Source of the DNA: Urechis unicinctus
Taxonomy: Eukaryota > Annelida > Polychaeta > Xenopneusta > Urechidae
Assembly: GCA_034190875.2 (NCBI GenBank)
Contig: CM067356.1
Span: forward strand, 33,883,632-33,947,631
Reading direction: 5' to 3'
Length of the DNA: 64,000 bases
Positions 46,131 through 60,875 of the stretch are shown one piece after another. A program made the translations under genes and the position numbers. Positions within the stretch are counted from its first letter, which is position 1, and the number at the start of each line of letters is the position of its first letter. The notes under the pieces are model-generated. The model did not search any database and had not been told where the DNA came from. It saw nothing but the letters and a program-made list of their open reading frames with translations.

Positions 46131-48470
46131 AGCAAGGATCATGAATATGCCACATTACAACGATAGTCTGTCATTCTATTCCCTTGTCGGTAGTGGTGTA
46201 TTGCTGGAACCTCGGATTTTTGCCCTATGTTGTTATCGGAAGGCCGTTCCGTGGGTATATTGCGGATCCTTTATGCAAGATTTATTTAGTTGGTAGGCAA
46301 AAAAGGATGAAACAAGCATCACGGTGCACGAGGCACATTGGAATCAGCAGCATTTATGATGTCAATGATGCTTTCATATGTTATTTTACGCGTCTCCGTC
46401 GAATAAATGAGAAGCTGGCTAAGCCTGAATCCAAGATTATGTCAATTGCACGAGGCCTTACAAGTGTCCAATATACTTGGATAACAATTTTATTTAGCAG
46501 CTGACGAAAATAATGCTTATCTATCAGAGCCTCTGCCGCTGGTGCTTAAATAGCCCACTTGATTTGAAAGTTCGATGAATTATGACACCAGCATTGGATT
46601 TCCATGTGAGCTAATTTTTATTTGAAACCTGCACAAAACTTAATGTTAAATAACAGGATCCTAGCGTTTTCCATCTTTATGTGTAACGCAAGGTTTGGTG
46701 AAATGTATTGAGCTGTTTATCAATTGTTTTATTACTACGTCATTAAGATTGCTAGTATCACTTATGAAGATAACACGTATCAAGCACTTCTCCCGGTGTT
46801 CCGTGGGATTAAACCTAGTGTTGTACTGATTTGTAGGTACGCATATTTATATTCATGTACAATAAAGTGCGTGGTTGCAGTAATTAACTACCACAGGCAA
46901 TCAAATCCTAGCTCTTTGATTGCCCTGCTCAATTTGTTAATAACGCATGATTTACATAACCTTTTCCCTAATGGACATTTAACTGGATGTTTACGAGGCC
47001 ATTGTGCACAGTACATTTAACATTCATTCCATATTCTCCAATAAGTCAAATATCACAGTGCACACTGCTTCATATGTTCAAGATGTGCTATTCCTTGTAT
47101 GGGATATCTGATTGGTGGTTTCTCATGACTAAGTTCATACAATGCATGCACGTTCATTGGAAAGCTGATCATGATAAATACAATCCATTGAGAAAACACA
47201 TTAACAAACATCTGTGTGGAACATTTCGTAGCCTATCATGAATTTGCATAATGCCACCCACATTCTGGCATGGCTTGAATGCTTTCAAATGTGATTGCTT
47301 TGTAAAGATTGTGTTGTTCAACATCAGGCATTATTGTTTCTGCTGCGCATCACTATCAACGACACTGCAATGGTCAAACTCTGACGCATCACTATATGAT
47401 AACAGTTGTTCATAATCGATTCCACATAGAATATAAAATTTGAATAAATGTGTTATATTTGCATTTATATGGATGAGGGCGCGTTTTGTATCAGAGAAGG
47501 CGATGTTGACTCCCACTGTGCCACTGCTTAACATCTCCTCTGATAATGCCTTATTTTACAAATCTACCATGATCCCACTAATATAGCAATAAATGTATCT
47601 GGATGTCTACCATGTCGACACACAAATCACTGTCTCTTCATATGCATCTATGTCATTGGGTAGTTCATAGTCGCTGTCTCGGCCGAAGCACTTTGTAGGA
47701 TAACCTGGCTATTGCGCGTATTAACTGGCCCAGACTGGCTTTTTTAAAATAAAATCATGTTACATGGGACGATTGATCAAAAAGGAAAAAATAAGAAAGA
47801 TATTGCTAAACTCTAACATAACGTTAGTCCAGGAGCTTACAAAAGAAACACAATATCTGTTAAGCTCTACTACTTTTTCTTAATAACTACGATATCATCC
47901 ATTTGTTCCCTTGTAGCATTTTTGTCTGGATTGAAATATCGCCCATGTTACTCATAATAATCTATTTTACAACAAGTGATACATTGCACTTTCAATCATG
48001 TTTCTCTGGAATAGGACAAAATAATAGTCATTAAGGATAACCACTTTACTTGACATACCGATGGCACACCATATATTGATCCTGGTGTGGAGTGTTTTCG
48101 GAACGCTGGATTAACTTTCCTAACCAGAAATATTGATTATAAAATGTCTGCAACATGTTCAGAACTATTGTGCTTCCATAATCAACTCATGGGTAATATC
48201 CCTCAGCTCTGTATGATTTTTATCGGGTTACATTTTATTTTAACCACAAGTGCATACTTTGTTGGGCATATGTATGAATGTAGGATTGAATGAATGTAGA
48301 ATTATTGTTTCCGACACAGTGAAACGGCATCCATTGACGCCCTTAGCTGACAGAATGACGTAAACACCTGAATGCACTTGTGCCACACAACGCACACATA
48401 GATAGCCATCTGAGTTTATAGTGTATTGCCACTGATTCCTCTCGGATCTTGTTCACCTCTGGTAGTTCGA
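46131..48470. repeat. Duplicated spacer of unit 4
   Basis: 46131-46780 is related to 18165-18760, and 46800-48430 to 100-2220. The order shows that the window's first 2.2 kb is the tail of a unit whose left part lies outside. The 106-codon frame at 46184-46504 is not conserved at 18200. Confidence 0.6.
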
Positions 48471-50900
<2,430 letters not shown>

Positions 50901-51291
50901 CACAATGCGTTGGCTTAAGTGGCACGTGTATCACAATGGAGGCGGATGATCAAAGACCTAGGACTGCATTTGTTCAACAATGGATGCACAAACGCACTTC
51001 AACCATATAAAACTGTATTATTATATAATACACCTGTAAACTGTGCTAGGAATGGTTGGACGGGTAAACATATTTTGCCTGAAACTTGTTGACAGTTAGA
51101 GGTCGACTTGACACTGCGCGATCATTCGTTGCATCGAGGACAGCGAATGGGTGCCAACGGAATTCCCATCTGGCACAATGTTACGGATGTCAACTTTAAA
51201 TTGTGTTTGTTTGCATATTTGTGCCGGGAAAAAGATGTCTTTATATACGTGTCTTATGCATTTTTCAGCAGTAGTTCTACATTCTGCAACA
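50901..51291. other. Left flank and presumed 5' untranslated region of the coiled-coil gene
   Basis: 51040-51135 matches 24230-24310 in unit 2; homology stops at about 51137-51150, the left edge of the inserted gene. A good acceptor-like catttttcag ends at 51268, 24 bases before the chosen ATG, so a 5' non-coding exon further upstream is possible. Confidence 0.4.
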
Positions 51292-51768
51292 ATGAAAAAC
51301 CAAGAAGTGATTGATCAATTTAGTTCTGTAGGGATTGTAGCCTGTGTGAAAATGTTGATGGCAATGAATGAAACTGATACACCACCAACTAAAGCTGCCT
51401 ATCAGAGTAAATTGAACAGTTTAATTGTCAAATACAAAAATATCAGAAAGAACATATCTCGCGCATCAAAAATGGAGGAGCTGTCCAAACTCATGCAAGA
51501 AGACTTTTCGTTCCCATCAAAGGGAGCTCCATTGACCCGACAGTCTAAGCAGCCTGCTTCGTCATCACTACAAGACCTTCTAGATTGCCAGACTCGCGTG
51601 AGTCATGAATTGGGAGTTGAATTGAAACAGTCCCGTGAAGAGAATGACTGTTTAAAGTCAGAGTTGATCAACATGCGGCAAAAGCTTGCAAAGGTGAGAA
51701 TTTGCAAATTGGCACTGGCAAAGAGCAAAGTTCAACTAAATCAATACAAATTGAAGCTGGCAGAATAA
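51292..51768 (+). CDS. N-terminal 158-codon segment before the internal stop
   Basis: Begins MKNQEVIDQFSSVGIVACVK; a Ser/Pro-rich linker (FPSKGAPLTRQSKQPASSS) follows, then a heptad-rich coiled coil (ELKQSREENDCLKSEL onwards) that runs straight into the stop and resumes on the other side in the same frame. If translation really ends at TAA it would give only this short coiled-coil protein. A strong donor-like AAG|GTGAGA at 51691-51699 and weak in-frame AG sites at 51774 and 51783 would allow an 81- or 90-base intron that removes the stop. Confidence 0.55.
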   Translation: MKNQEVIDQFSSVGIVACVKMLMAMNETDTPPTKAAYQSKLNSLIVKYKNIRKNISRASKMEELSKLMQEDFSFPSKGAPLTRQSKQPASSSLQDLLDCQTRVSHELGVELKQSREENDCLKSELINMRQKLAKVRICKLALAKSKVQLNQYKLKLAE

Positions 51769-54607
51769 AACAAGATTTGTAAGTCTATGCAAGCAAGACT
51801 GCTCCAACGAAGATGTGAGCTAAGGCGAAAAGCATCTGAAATTTCGTACCTCAAGAAAAAAAATGAAAAGCTTACAGCCAGAAATATATTTCTTTCTGAG
51901 AGAGAAGAGAATCTTGACTTTGAAAATAATGTCCTTGAGGAAAGTCTCGATACAGAGCACAAAACTCTGCACCAAACAATTGAAGAGAATGATTGGCTAA
52001 GGGAAATGATGGATGACAAGGTTGAAATGAAAAAAGAAGATGGCCAGTACACTGATAAAGTCAAAGAGTGCGTATTCAACCTGTTGTCGCACAATGTATC
52101 TACTGGACAGGTTTCGTCAGTTATTGCAAGTACCCTGAAATTGGCAGGGAAAAAAGCCACTGATCTTCCCTGTGCATCGACTGTCAAGGACTGGAACATC
52201 ATGCGACTGATTGTTGCACAAAAGCAGTTGGCTGAACAGTTGCCACAAAAGGAACATATGGGACTTCTTTCAGATGAAACCTCTAAGTACGGCAAAAAGT
52301 TTGAAGGATTCCATGCTAGTGATTCTCAAGGAAACATCTATGTTCTTGGCCTGCGTGATATTGTTTCAAAATCAGGACAGGATGTTCTTTCAACATTTAG
52401 GACAATATTAAGAGACACTGAAGATGTCTCTCAAGAGAACAGCAATGAGATTGCCAAGAAAATATTGCTCAACATCTCCTGTACTATGTCTGACAGGGCC
52501 AGCACACAAATCAAATTCAATCAGTTGTTGGAAGAGTACCGGAAAGAAATGCTGCCACAAACCATAGAGAATTATGAACTGTTGTCCGAGCAGGAAAGAC
52601 TTTCATTGGGAAAATTATGCAATTGCTTTTGCGGCTTACATGCTTTGGTCCACCTTGCTGAAGTTGCTTCATCTACACTCACAGAGAATGATCATGGATT
52701 TTTTCCAGATGATGCACCCATATTTGATAGATGTTTCCGGAAGGTAAAGGAATCAGGAGCTACCAGACTAGTAAGGACAACATCTAAAGCTGTAGCTCAG
52801 GGTGGAGATGAAAAGTCTGGATGTCACCAAAGCTTTCTGGAATATCTTCGTCCAAAGTTGAAGCAGGAGGGCCTTAATCGTCTACCAATTGAGCCATTCC
52901 GGGGGAATCGTTTCAATATTCTTTTTGAAAATGCAGCTAGCACATTCTATCTGCATGAAGATGTAATCCACTTTCTAGAAACCAATGCGAGTAACAGTCT
53001 ACTAAAAGCTGTGCTGTTTGACTCAAAAGTGCCTGAATATCTTGCTGGTTGCAAAGCTCTTGGGTTGGTCTCACACCTTGTCACCATGCCATTGTGGTCA
53101 TCCATCGAAGACAGCAATATTCACCTCCTTGACATCGGCACTAGATATCAACAAGTAATCGACTTCTGGGTTAATGCTAGCACCAACACCAGGGATTTTA
53201 TGAATGGTATAACACGGCTGCCATTTGTTGATGTCCAAATAGAAGACAATGTCATTTGCCGCAAACTACTTGCACCATGGGAGCATGACGACAAAGTCGA
53301 ACTTGTACTGCAAGTTATGCTACCCGCAATGGCACGGCTTTTGCAAAGACTTTTCACCGATCACCTTGATGGTGGAAAATGGAGCGATCCGTCACCTGAC
53401 ATCAGAAGGAAAGCTACAGGTCTACCGAAGCACAGCAAATTTAGTGAAAGTGTTTTCGGCCACCTTGACCGATTGATGAGGGAGAAACCCAACATGACGA
53501 CGATTGCCGCCGAAGCGTACCTTTTATTCAGCCATAATTGTACCAGTCAGTGGCTTGAGGCTAAGTCGTCAGAAGAAAAATCGCAAATATTGAGTGATGC
53601 CAGAAAGTCGGTAAAGTATGTACGCAAAGCTTTCAAAAGCAGACAACTGGAAATTCAAGAGGCACGTCGAGCTGCTGTTGTCAAAAAAATGCGAGCACAA
53701 GAGGAAGCCCAAGCTGCCAGACTGCAGAAGAAGGAGCAGCAAACCGCAGACATAGTACACTGGGGCTTATGGCAGAGTAGGCAACAAGTTCATGACTACC
53801 TTGACCACCTGCAGACAGCTGGCAAAAAAGGAGAACAAATCAAGGCTCTGAAAGCGCAACTTCAATTCCGAAAAAATGTCCTAAAACAGAAGTCTGAAGA
53901 TCCTACCATGAACAATGTGTATGCTTTCACAAAAATGAGTGGTGGTCGAAGGAGAGCATTAACCATAGAAGAGCTAACCCATAATCTCTTGCAACTCATT
54001 CAGCACTCATTCTCGTTGAATGCTGCTGAGCCCCACGAGGATGGCTCTGGGCAACCCATCCTTGTTGGGAGAAGATTTCGCCACAAGTTTCTCCAAGGAG
54101 TAGCTGAGCACTGGTATTCTGGATGGGTTATATCACAGGTTAAAGAAATTTGAAGAACATAATTCATGCCGTTTTTTCATTCTTAATACTAATAGTATCC
54201 ATTATTTACAGGTTCAGCATTTCAAGATGTTTCACCAGCGTTATTTGCATCGTTTGCATGTTAATGCAGTTCTTTGATTGTTACCTACTTACTGTTTATA
54301 TTATGAACACTTATTTTGATTGTTGTTGTAATCCCAGTGAAATACGAATCATTTATGAGTTCCGAATACAAGCATAATATTACTTTATTATTTTAAATAA
54401 TAAGAATAGAACACAGACCAAATCCTCTCCTGGGTAATTACATTCCATATTCTTGGCGCATAAACTTTAAAAACTGTACAATGTTATATGTTGCAGGTGC
54501 CAGGTTATAATACCTGGTTTAATGTCAAGTATGACAACGATGAGCAGCTCTACACCTACCAACTCCTGACTGACTATGCAAGTGGTGATTTGGAGCTGGT
54601 GGTTTAA
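51292..54607 (+). CDS. Coiled-coil protein with transposase-like core and Tudor-like C-terminus; one internal stop
   Basis: One reading frame runs from ATG 51292 to a donor after 54138, then a terminal exon 54497-54607, about 985 codons, interrupted once by TAA at 51766-51768. Segments (numbered from Met 51787): coiled coil to about 70; core with SDET (Asp163), SDRAS (Asp236) and CFCGLH (Cys280, Cys282, His285), spaced as in RNase H-fold transposases; FGHLDRLMREKPNMTT (557-572), a conserved block I recognise from uncharacterised proteins of invertebrates and fish; basic coiled coil about 605-690; then GRRFRHKF...WYSGWV leading into the last exon. Composition is clearly less AT-rich than the neighbourhood. 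Function unknown; derivation from a transposase is an inference, and DDE activity is unproven. It lies in about 3.7 kb absent from the same site in unit 2. The earlier in-frame ATG at 51151 gives an unconvincing Cys-rich leader. Confidence 0.7.
54139..54496 (+). other. Predicted intron of the coiled-coil gene
   Basis: CAG|GTTAAAG at 54136-54145 and ATGTTGCAG|GTGCC at 54488-54501, phase 0. Inside, the frame hits a stop after four codons (54151). AT-rich with T-tracts as expected of an intron. Confidence 0.6.
54497..54607 (+). CDS. Predicted terminal exon of the coiled-coil gene
   Basis: Thirty-six codons plus TAA: VPGYNTWFNVKYDNDEQLYT then YQLLTDYASGDLELVV. Together with the end of the previous exon (WYSGWVISQ) it completes a small beta-barrel-like pattern (G-x-V...G...Y/F-x-V-x-YD...Y-x-L...D...GDL) typical of Tudor-like modules. 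Too short to stand out as an ORF; chosen because of the clean acceptor, phase and pattern completion. Confidence 0.6.
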   Translation: MPGYNTWFNVKYDNDEQLYTYQLLTDYASGDLELVV

Positions 54608-54751
54608 GTTTTGTTTGTTTTATTTTGAATGGTGAGCAAGTGATCATTTATATGTACATATGTGTTGATGTTATAATATGCACGAAAAACTCGAAAGTGC
54701 CAGATATGTATCATATTATTGTAATACATTTATTGGTGCAGTTTTTGTTCA

Positions 54752-54757
54752 AATAAA
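54752..54757 (+). terminator. Polyadenylation signal of the coiled-coil gene
   Basis: AATAAA about 145 bases after the predicted stop, preceded by a T-rich region; the inserted block ends about 90 bases further on. Confidence 0.55.
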
Positions 54758-55008
54758 GATAGAAACATAATTCTTACACTGTTAAAATTCTCTTTTTTTA
54801 AGCTTTCTGATGATACCAAATGTGTACCTCCACTGCTGAAAATTCTAAAATGTGTTGTCCTCCCTAACATCACAACACAAGTAGGTGATACGAGGCCCTC
54901 AGATGTCAAACCAATTTTCTATTTGATCTATATCAGAGCTCGATTCAGGACTCGTGATAATCATCAACCAGCTACATTTGCTTATTTATTTGTATATTGT
55001 GTACAACA

Positions 55009-55069
55009 TTATACAGAATGAGGGAGATCAAAACTGTCACCATCAAGGTTATCAATTTCCACCCCATTA
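55009..55069 (-). pseudogene. Receptor (GPCR) remnant, unit 4, last codons only
   Basis: Minus strand reads GVEIDNLDGDSFDLPHSV and the usual stop at 55009-55011, with the downstream minus-strand AATAAA (from tttatt near 54985) kept. At 55070 the sequence jumps to the counterpart of 10684, so everything upstream in the gene is deleted. Confidence 0.85.
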
Positions 55070-57702
55070 AGCGCAAACTGAGCCACCCACAGCAAGTACT
55101 GTAGATAATAATTGTGTGCCGACAGGAAATGGGCATGTGCTGCTTCCTAGCGGAGCAGATGCGACATACGCCAGAAAGCAAAGCTCAGCAACGTGGTGGG
55201 ATGAAGGTTCTAGCGAGTTTCATACCGCCACTACAATGCAAGCGCAGATATCATGAAGCGATTTCGTCGGGTAAGGAAAAACGAACGTAATTCGTCTCAG
55301 CTTGAAACATTCACGTCAGTGATCAAACATCATCTGTGATTGCACATCAGCTCTTATCAAGTTTCGTAGAAGCACTTAGCTGGTGGTAAACCTAGTGGTG
55401 CGGAACGTAGATAATTAATCCTACTGAATTAGTAAATAATTCGTGTACCATCTATGATGGAAGGTTTCGTCTTTTTTTATCAAGTTTTGTACAAATACGT
55501 GCTTTGCTGTATGAATATTTAGAGTTTATGGCATTATCCAGGACACATGATTCGCAGGAATATTACCCGATTGCCCGATTAATGCAAATCAGGTGACCAA
55601 TATATTGCCTTGATATAATAAATTATGCCGAATTGCAGTCCTCTTAAAGCCGGTATGCATGCCATTCAATGACACCCATCATATATATTATATCTCTAAC
55701 CGCGGTGGTGCCTAATTAAGTCGTGGTATTGCCATACCTGGCATGATTGATAACCAGACGGATGTGTACGAAAACCAATGCGTAACAAAACCAAAATCGA
55801 CGCGTCGCTATAAACATTTATCAGTAATACCAGAAATTCCAGCATAATGTTTTAAATGCTTCGAGAAACTGTTTTCACATAAGTGATCATATAAAGGGAA
55901 AAAACATAGCGCGGCTTGGTGTTCATTTGATCTGATATTGAGTTGTTCTGACAAATTTAGCGTTGTCCATTCTGTAAATGTATTATTTCTGAAAAATCGA
56001 CTTAATGAATTACATTTCTTTTGGAACGATTAACTTTTAACTGACTTTACCTTTGAAATGTACTAATCATCACGAAAAATTGTCAAGGGAAAGATGCTCA
56101 AATTCCAATGTTTATGGTCCTTTGCAGCCAATTCTTATTAAGATGAAAGGAAAAAAGCTTCTACAATTGATGGAGTATGACCTACTGAATAATGGTGTGA
56201 GCGCGAGAGTATCCGGACGATATTCTCTCAAAACGCCGTCATGAGGCTGATAAATGATGTAAGGGAAGATTAGGCTGTTCAAGCTTACTAATAGATTTTG
56301 GAGATGCACCTTTTATTATGTTGAGATTGATCGCCTGTATGCTCTCTATTGGCAAGAAGCAGCAAAATAAAAAGGACGTGCCTGATTATCAGTGCAAAGG
56401 GTTCGCACAAGGAGGTATGACACGTTCATAAATATTTCACAAATATACTTTTTACGCAACTCAAGCGCACGAATTTATGTTTTGTACATTTACCATTGCA
56501 TTTGTTGGTGCACATTTCTGTGTTTTACTGCTTCCTAAAGTACATCAATTTGCTTGTGGCGGTGGGAATGGTTCTAGACGAGAGTAAAGCACGAGTACGA
56601 CTCCTATTTAATACACAAAAAGGCTGTTTACAAGTTATTTTTTATAAACACACTATTTTGAGTCATATCAACCAAGCAAATAATAAGGTAACCATCACAT
56701 CCGCTCTTCTTATATGCGCAACTACGTTTTTATAACGGAAAAATGACCTTGATGTAATCTTTTCGCAGCTACTTCTCTAAATTATCCATGGGCAGAACTC
56801 GCCAATTTTTCTGGATTGAGTCAAAGTATTTATGCCATCGCCGAAAGAGGACAGATATCTATGTTTTATATAACATTACTTGTACAAGGATAGCTATAAA
56901 CAAACAGTGTAGTATTACGCTACGAGCCAAGTGGTTCATTAATATTTATCGCCACACAATAGACACATGCCGGATCAAGTGGCCTTTGTCGGCTCAACCA
57001 AGCACTGGACTGAATTAACTCCGAAGCCAGGCAATGTTCGTTGTCAATATATGTAATTTACGTCCAGTTGAAGTATATAGCAATTTGCGTCCAGACGCAG
57101 TCGGCAATTTCTAATATTCCGAGTTCGCTCTTGTCAAGTATAATATAATATAATGTAAAATTATTCGTCCTGTAAAGGTATTGGACAGCATTATGATACT
57201 GTTGATCTCATATAAACCGGAGTATATATGGCACTTATACAGACATGGTGGCCGGGGACAAGTTAGGTGTCATTATAATGCCACTTTCTCATGATAGGCA
57301 TCCGATCAATTCCCTCGCGCATTACATTTTATTGACGCAAGTAGCCATTTATATGGTGCCCTGTGACACGTGTTATCAGTTGACCTGTCTGTGATGACGC
57401 ATTACGGAAAAACTCAGTGATGTTTGTTGTGATTGTGTGACTTTGTGGGCGCTGTAAAGTGCTATTGGTCATTTCGATATATATCTGACGCAACACAAGT
57501 ATTTTATTATCTTTCAGAGAGCGACGCCATACACAGCAGAAGAGTGATGTGCATAATTTCGGCCAACCAAAATGATATACAGTTGTTTATAATGCAAGCG
57601 CATCTTGTGTAGTTTTCAACATTACTTTAATGACATATCAAAAGAGGTCCATATAAGTATACTGCTATCATAAGCAAGATGGTCATTCTAAGCATAGACG
57701 AC

Positions 57703-57718
57703 GGGGGGGGGGGGGGGG
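57703..57718 (+). repeat. Run of 16 G
   Basis: The partner sequence near 12227-12243 reads gacggcggggagaatgg with only four G at this place. It is an expansion in unit 4, or an assembly or sequencing length error. Confidence 0.9.
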
Positions 57719-58733
57719 ATGGTAGTTCTCAACATATATGCATAAGCCATTAGCTAATATTTGATTTATACCGATGCATACTTAAATCAGGATATGTAAT
57801 GTTCATTTCCAAGAGCTACACCCACCTCACTATTTGAGGTATAAAGCACCACGAATTGTTATATTTATGAAGGTACTGGCATGGTTCGGATTCCACACTA
57901 GTAGTCGTGTGTTGTCCTAACTGAGTTCCCTAAGGCGCCATATACCACACTAGTGGTGGTGTGCCGTTGAACTCTATACTGACCGCACCTTTCCAGAAAT
58001 GATCAACGCAACGCTGATATAAGGGCCGAAACAATAAACCTAATTTGTTACCAGTTGACTGTCCTTCGTAAATTCAGCGACGTATTTATTAGCCAAGCAC
58101 GGCACAGACATGATTTGGTATCGAATAAGGCACAGTCGCGGGAATAAAATATAATATTGATTTTACAACGCTGATAACAAACTGACATATGTCCGCTGAA
58201 TTATCGAACAATTCGGCGAATTGAGAACGACGAGGAATGTCCGGTTGGCTATTCAGAGGAAATATTTACCCTGTTTCGTTGTAACGCATACGTTGGGCTC
58301 ATGGTTACGCATACGTTAGGCGTTGCATGTTGACTGAGATCAAACATAGTCAGCATCAAGCTGATAGACCTAATGTCACACTGTAAGAATACATGGACAT
58401 GCGTGTCCCGTCACAATGTACGGCCTTCAGACGCGTTATGTCGGAGACTGAAACTGTGGCGTGGTGTCTGTCATTGATTTTGCTCCCTGCCCTATTTGAT
58501 CAGCCGTAGAACCCCAACATTAATTTACAGTTCGATCTTTATTTGCTTTTTACTCCCGCTAAGTGGGCCGTCAATCAATGCTTACAACATTCCATATAAA
58601 CCAGCGACTGCCATGGTTGGTGAAATATTCAGGCTTTTTGCCGCGTTTGGACACAATTTGATTGATTGAATTTAAGATAAGAAGTTTGAAAGATTGAGAG
58701 GACAGTACTTTTAGCATTCAATCATGGTAACAA

Positions 58734-58970
58734 TTGACACTTGGCCGCATTTTCCAACATTCCTGCAAACACACAATCACTATGTCTGGATTAATATCTT
58801 GGAATAACAACTGGTGGGAGTTTTATTGCATGGTGTGTATACCTGATATGGTTGTTTTTTCACATTGTTCGCCAGGTAAGAATGTGATAAAGAATCTGTT
58901 GGGGGATATTGCGGTAGAGGAAAATGTGACTGGGTCATCCAGCCCGTTTGTTGGTATAGCTGAAATATAA
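58734..58970 (+). other. 78-codon frame, unit 4 partner of 13258-13494
   Basis: Shares the C-terminal 40 codons (HCSPGKNVIKNLLGDIAVE) and the donor-like CAG|GTAAGAATG with unit 1. The N-terminal part is in a different frame because of indels, which suggests the frame as a whole is not maintained. Confidence 0.2.
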
Positions 58971-60875
58971 TATGTATGATTGATAGTATTAAACGAAATC
59001 CATGAAGAACGAGGGAATGTTTCTTAACTGTTGAGTTATTTCATCTTTGCTTCGGCATTGATTCTTTTACAGCTCGTGCGAATCTAATCATGCATTATTA
59101 GTCAAAGAAATTATACAACCTTGTGAAATGGTTGGAAAACCGAATCACCGAATTGTATCGTGTATTCTTTATGTTCTACTCCTAATAGACAGTTCATCAT
59201 TTTTGATGAGGATCTGAAGCTGTTAAATACATACAAAAAGGTTAAGATGGTCGACGATGATGAGTGATCACCGTTGAAAGCAATCTACAGTCCACCATAT
59301 CTTACTATATATTCTCTATTTCGTTACCTGATGGAGGGAACAGAATAATTGACAACGAAGTTGACGCAATTCTAGCAGATAACAAACCCTAACCGACCAA
59401 GATACGACGCTTTGATTTTGCTATCTGTACAACATGAAGCGATGTTATCACCAATATAACCCAACATTTTTCATATGCGATCATATTGTTCGTGTTGTTT
59501 TTAAAAACTCGGATTGTTGTGCATCTTTCATTAATGAATCAAAATGTTTGTCGCTTGAGGTTTAGATAATTATGTGGTGAAATCTGCCACACTAGGATAT
59601 GAAAGCTAATCTAAGTTTACGACAACTGTAGCTGACAATATGTGTAGAATTATGTAAGGTACCTTAACTAAATTGAACGGAATTCGATCTGGACAGCTTG
59701 GAAAAGCTGTGTATATTGCAGAGAAGCGTATTATCAAATACAGATACGCGGAACTATAAACGATCTTGCAATCAAATGCTTATTGACTTGTTTATGGAAT
59801 AATGATGAGGGGATTGTCTGTGACCCTTGCCTGCTCTTGAGAATTAATATCAACCTTAACAGTTACACACCTCGACCACTTTTCATTATCCAAAATGTCA
59901 CACTTCTACGTATACCTTGCATGTGCATCTACTATCACTAACCCTACTACGTATTCAGATGGGAAATTTATACGTCACAAAACAGGTAAAAATAGACAAA
60001 TAGTAGCAAACAGTAAGTGCCTTAAGTATTTGCTGTCTTCTTCAATTAACATACATCAAGCCATTGGATTGCCATCCCACTACCACATGTGAAGTTTGCC
60101 ATTTGGAACTGTCACTTGAAGTAACTCCATACATAATCTGAATGGCAGGTAAAAGTCGCTCGGGTGTAAAAGTATGTAACAAATTGCTAATTAATTCGCA
60201 TTTATACTTTCGTGGTAGTGAAGGTTGATCCAGCGGCTAATATTCTCCGCATAATGATTGTAAGAAATTTACATTTCATGCAATTCAAGTCACACAATTT
60301 AGATACAAGAATGCTTTGCAAATAGGTTTTATGCAGATAATGCACTAAACAAACCACCATCGGCAGCAAAGCATCCGATGCACGAATGATGGATTCAATA
60401 CGGATGCAGGTATCTACTCTACTATCTCGTTTTATTATGGCCGCATCATTAATGGTTGGTTTGCGTTACACTGTCTTGTGTTTCCGCAACGGCTTTGTTT
60501 GTCTTCACATGTTTTGCAGAACATGTACCGGAATAGCTACTAAAACATAGCATCTATGGCCTGCCGAGTTTATCTCTGCATTTAAAGCTATTACGCGTAG
60601 CCTTCTATGAAAATAATAATAATAATAAATATAAGATGCATAGAGCTAAGATATTCTCTTTATATATTGATATATAATTTATGCTATTAGAACGGTACTT
60701 TATTGTCCGTATATTTCATACTGTCTTTCAAGCGCATGATAAATTTATCATCAAATGTCGGGCCTCACGATAAACTTTGCTTCAAATACTATCATGTATA
60801 GATTGGCAATTGTTCCTCAATTGTGGGTATTGACATCATTATGAATAAAAATCTCATTTGCTAACTATAATGCTT

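Noticed and set aside
51108..51314. 68-codon frame at the start of the coiled-coil gene
   Set aside because: Out of frame with the supported gene and spans the edge of the inserted block.
51127..54862. Possible TIRs of the inserted gene (GAGGACA at about 51137 and TGTCCTC at about 54858)
   Set aside because: Only 7 bases match perfectly, no target-site duplication is adjacent, and the ends relative to unit 2 are uncertain by 10-20 bases.
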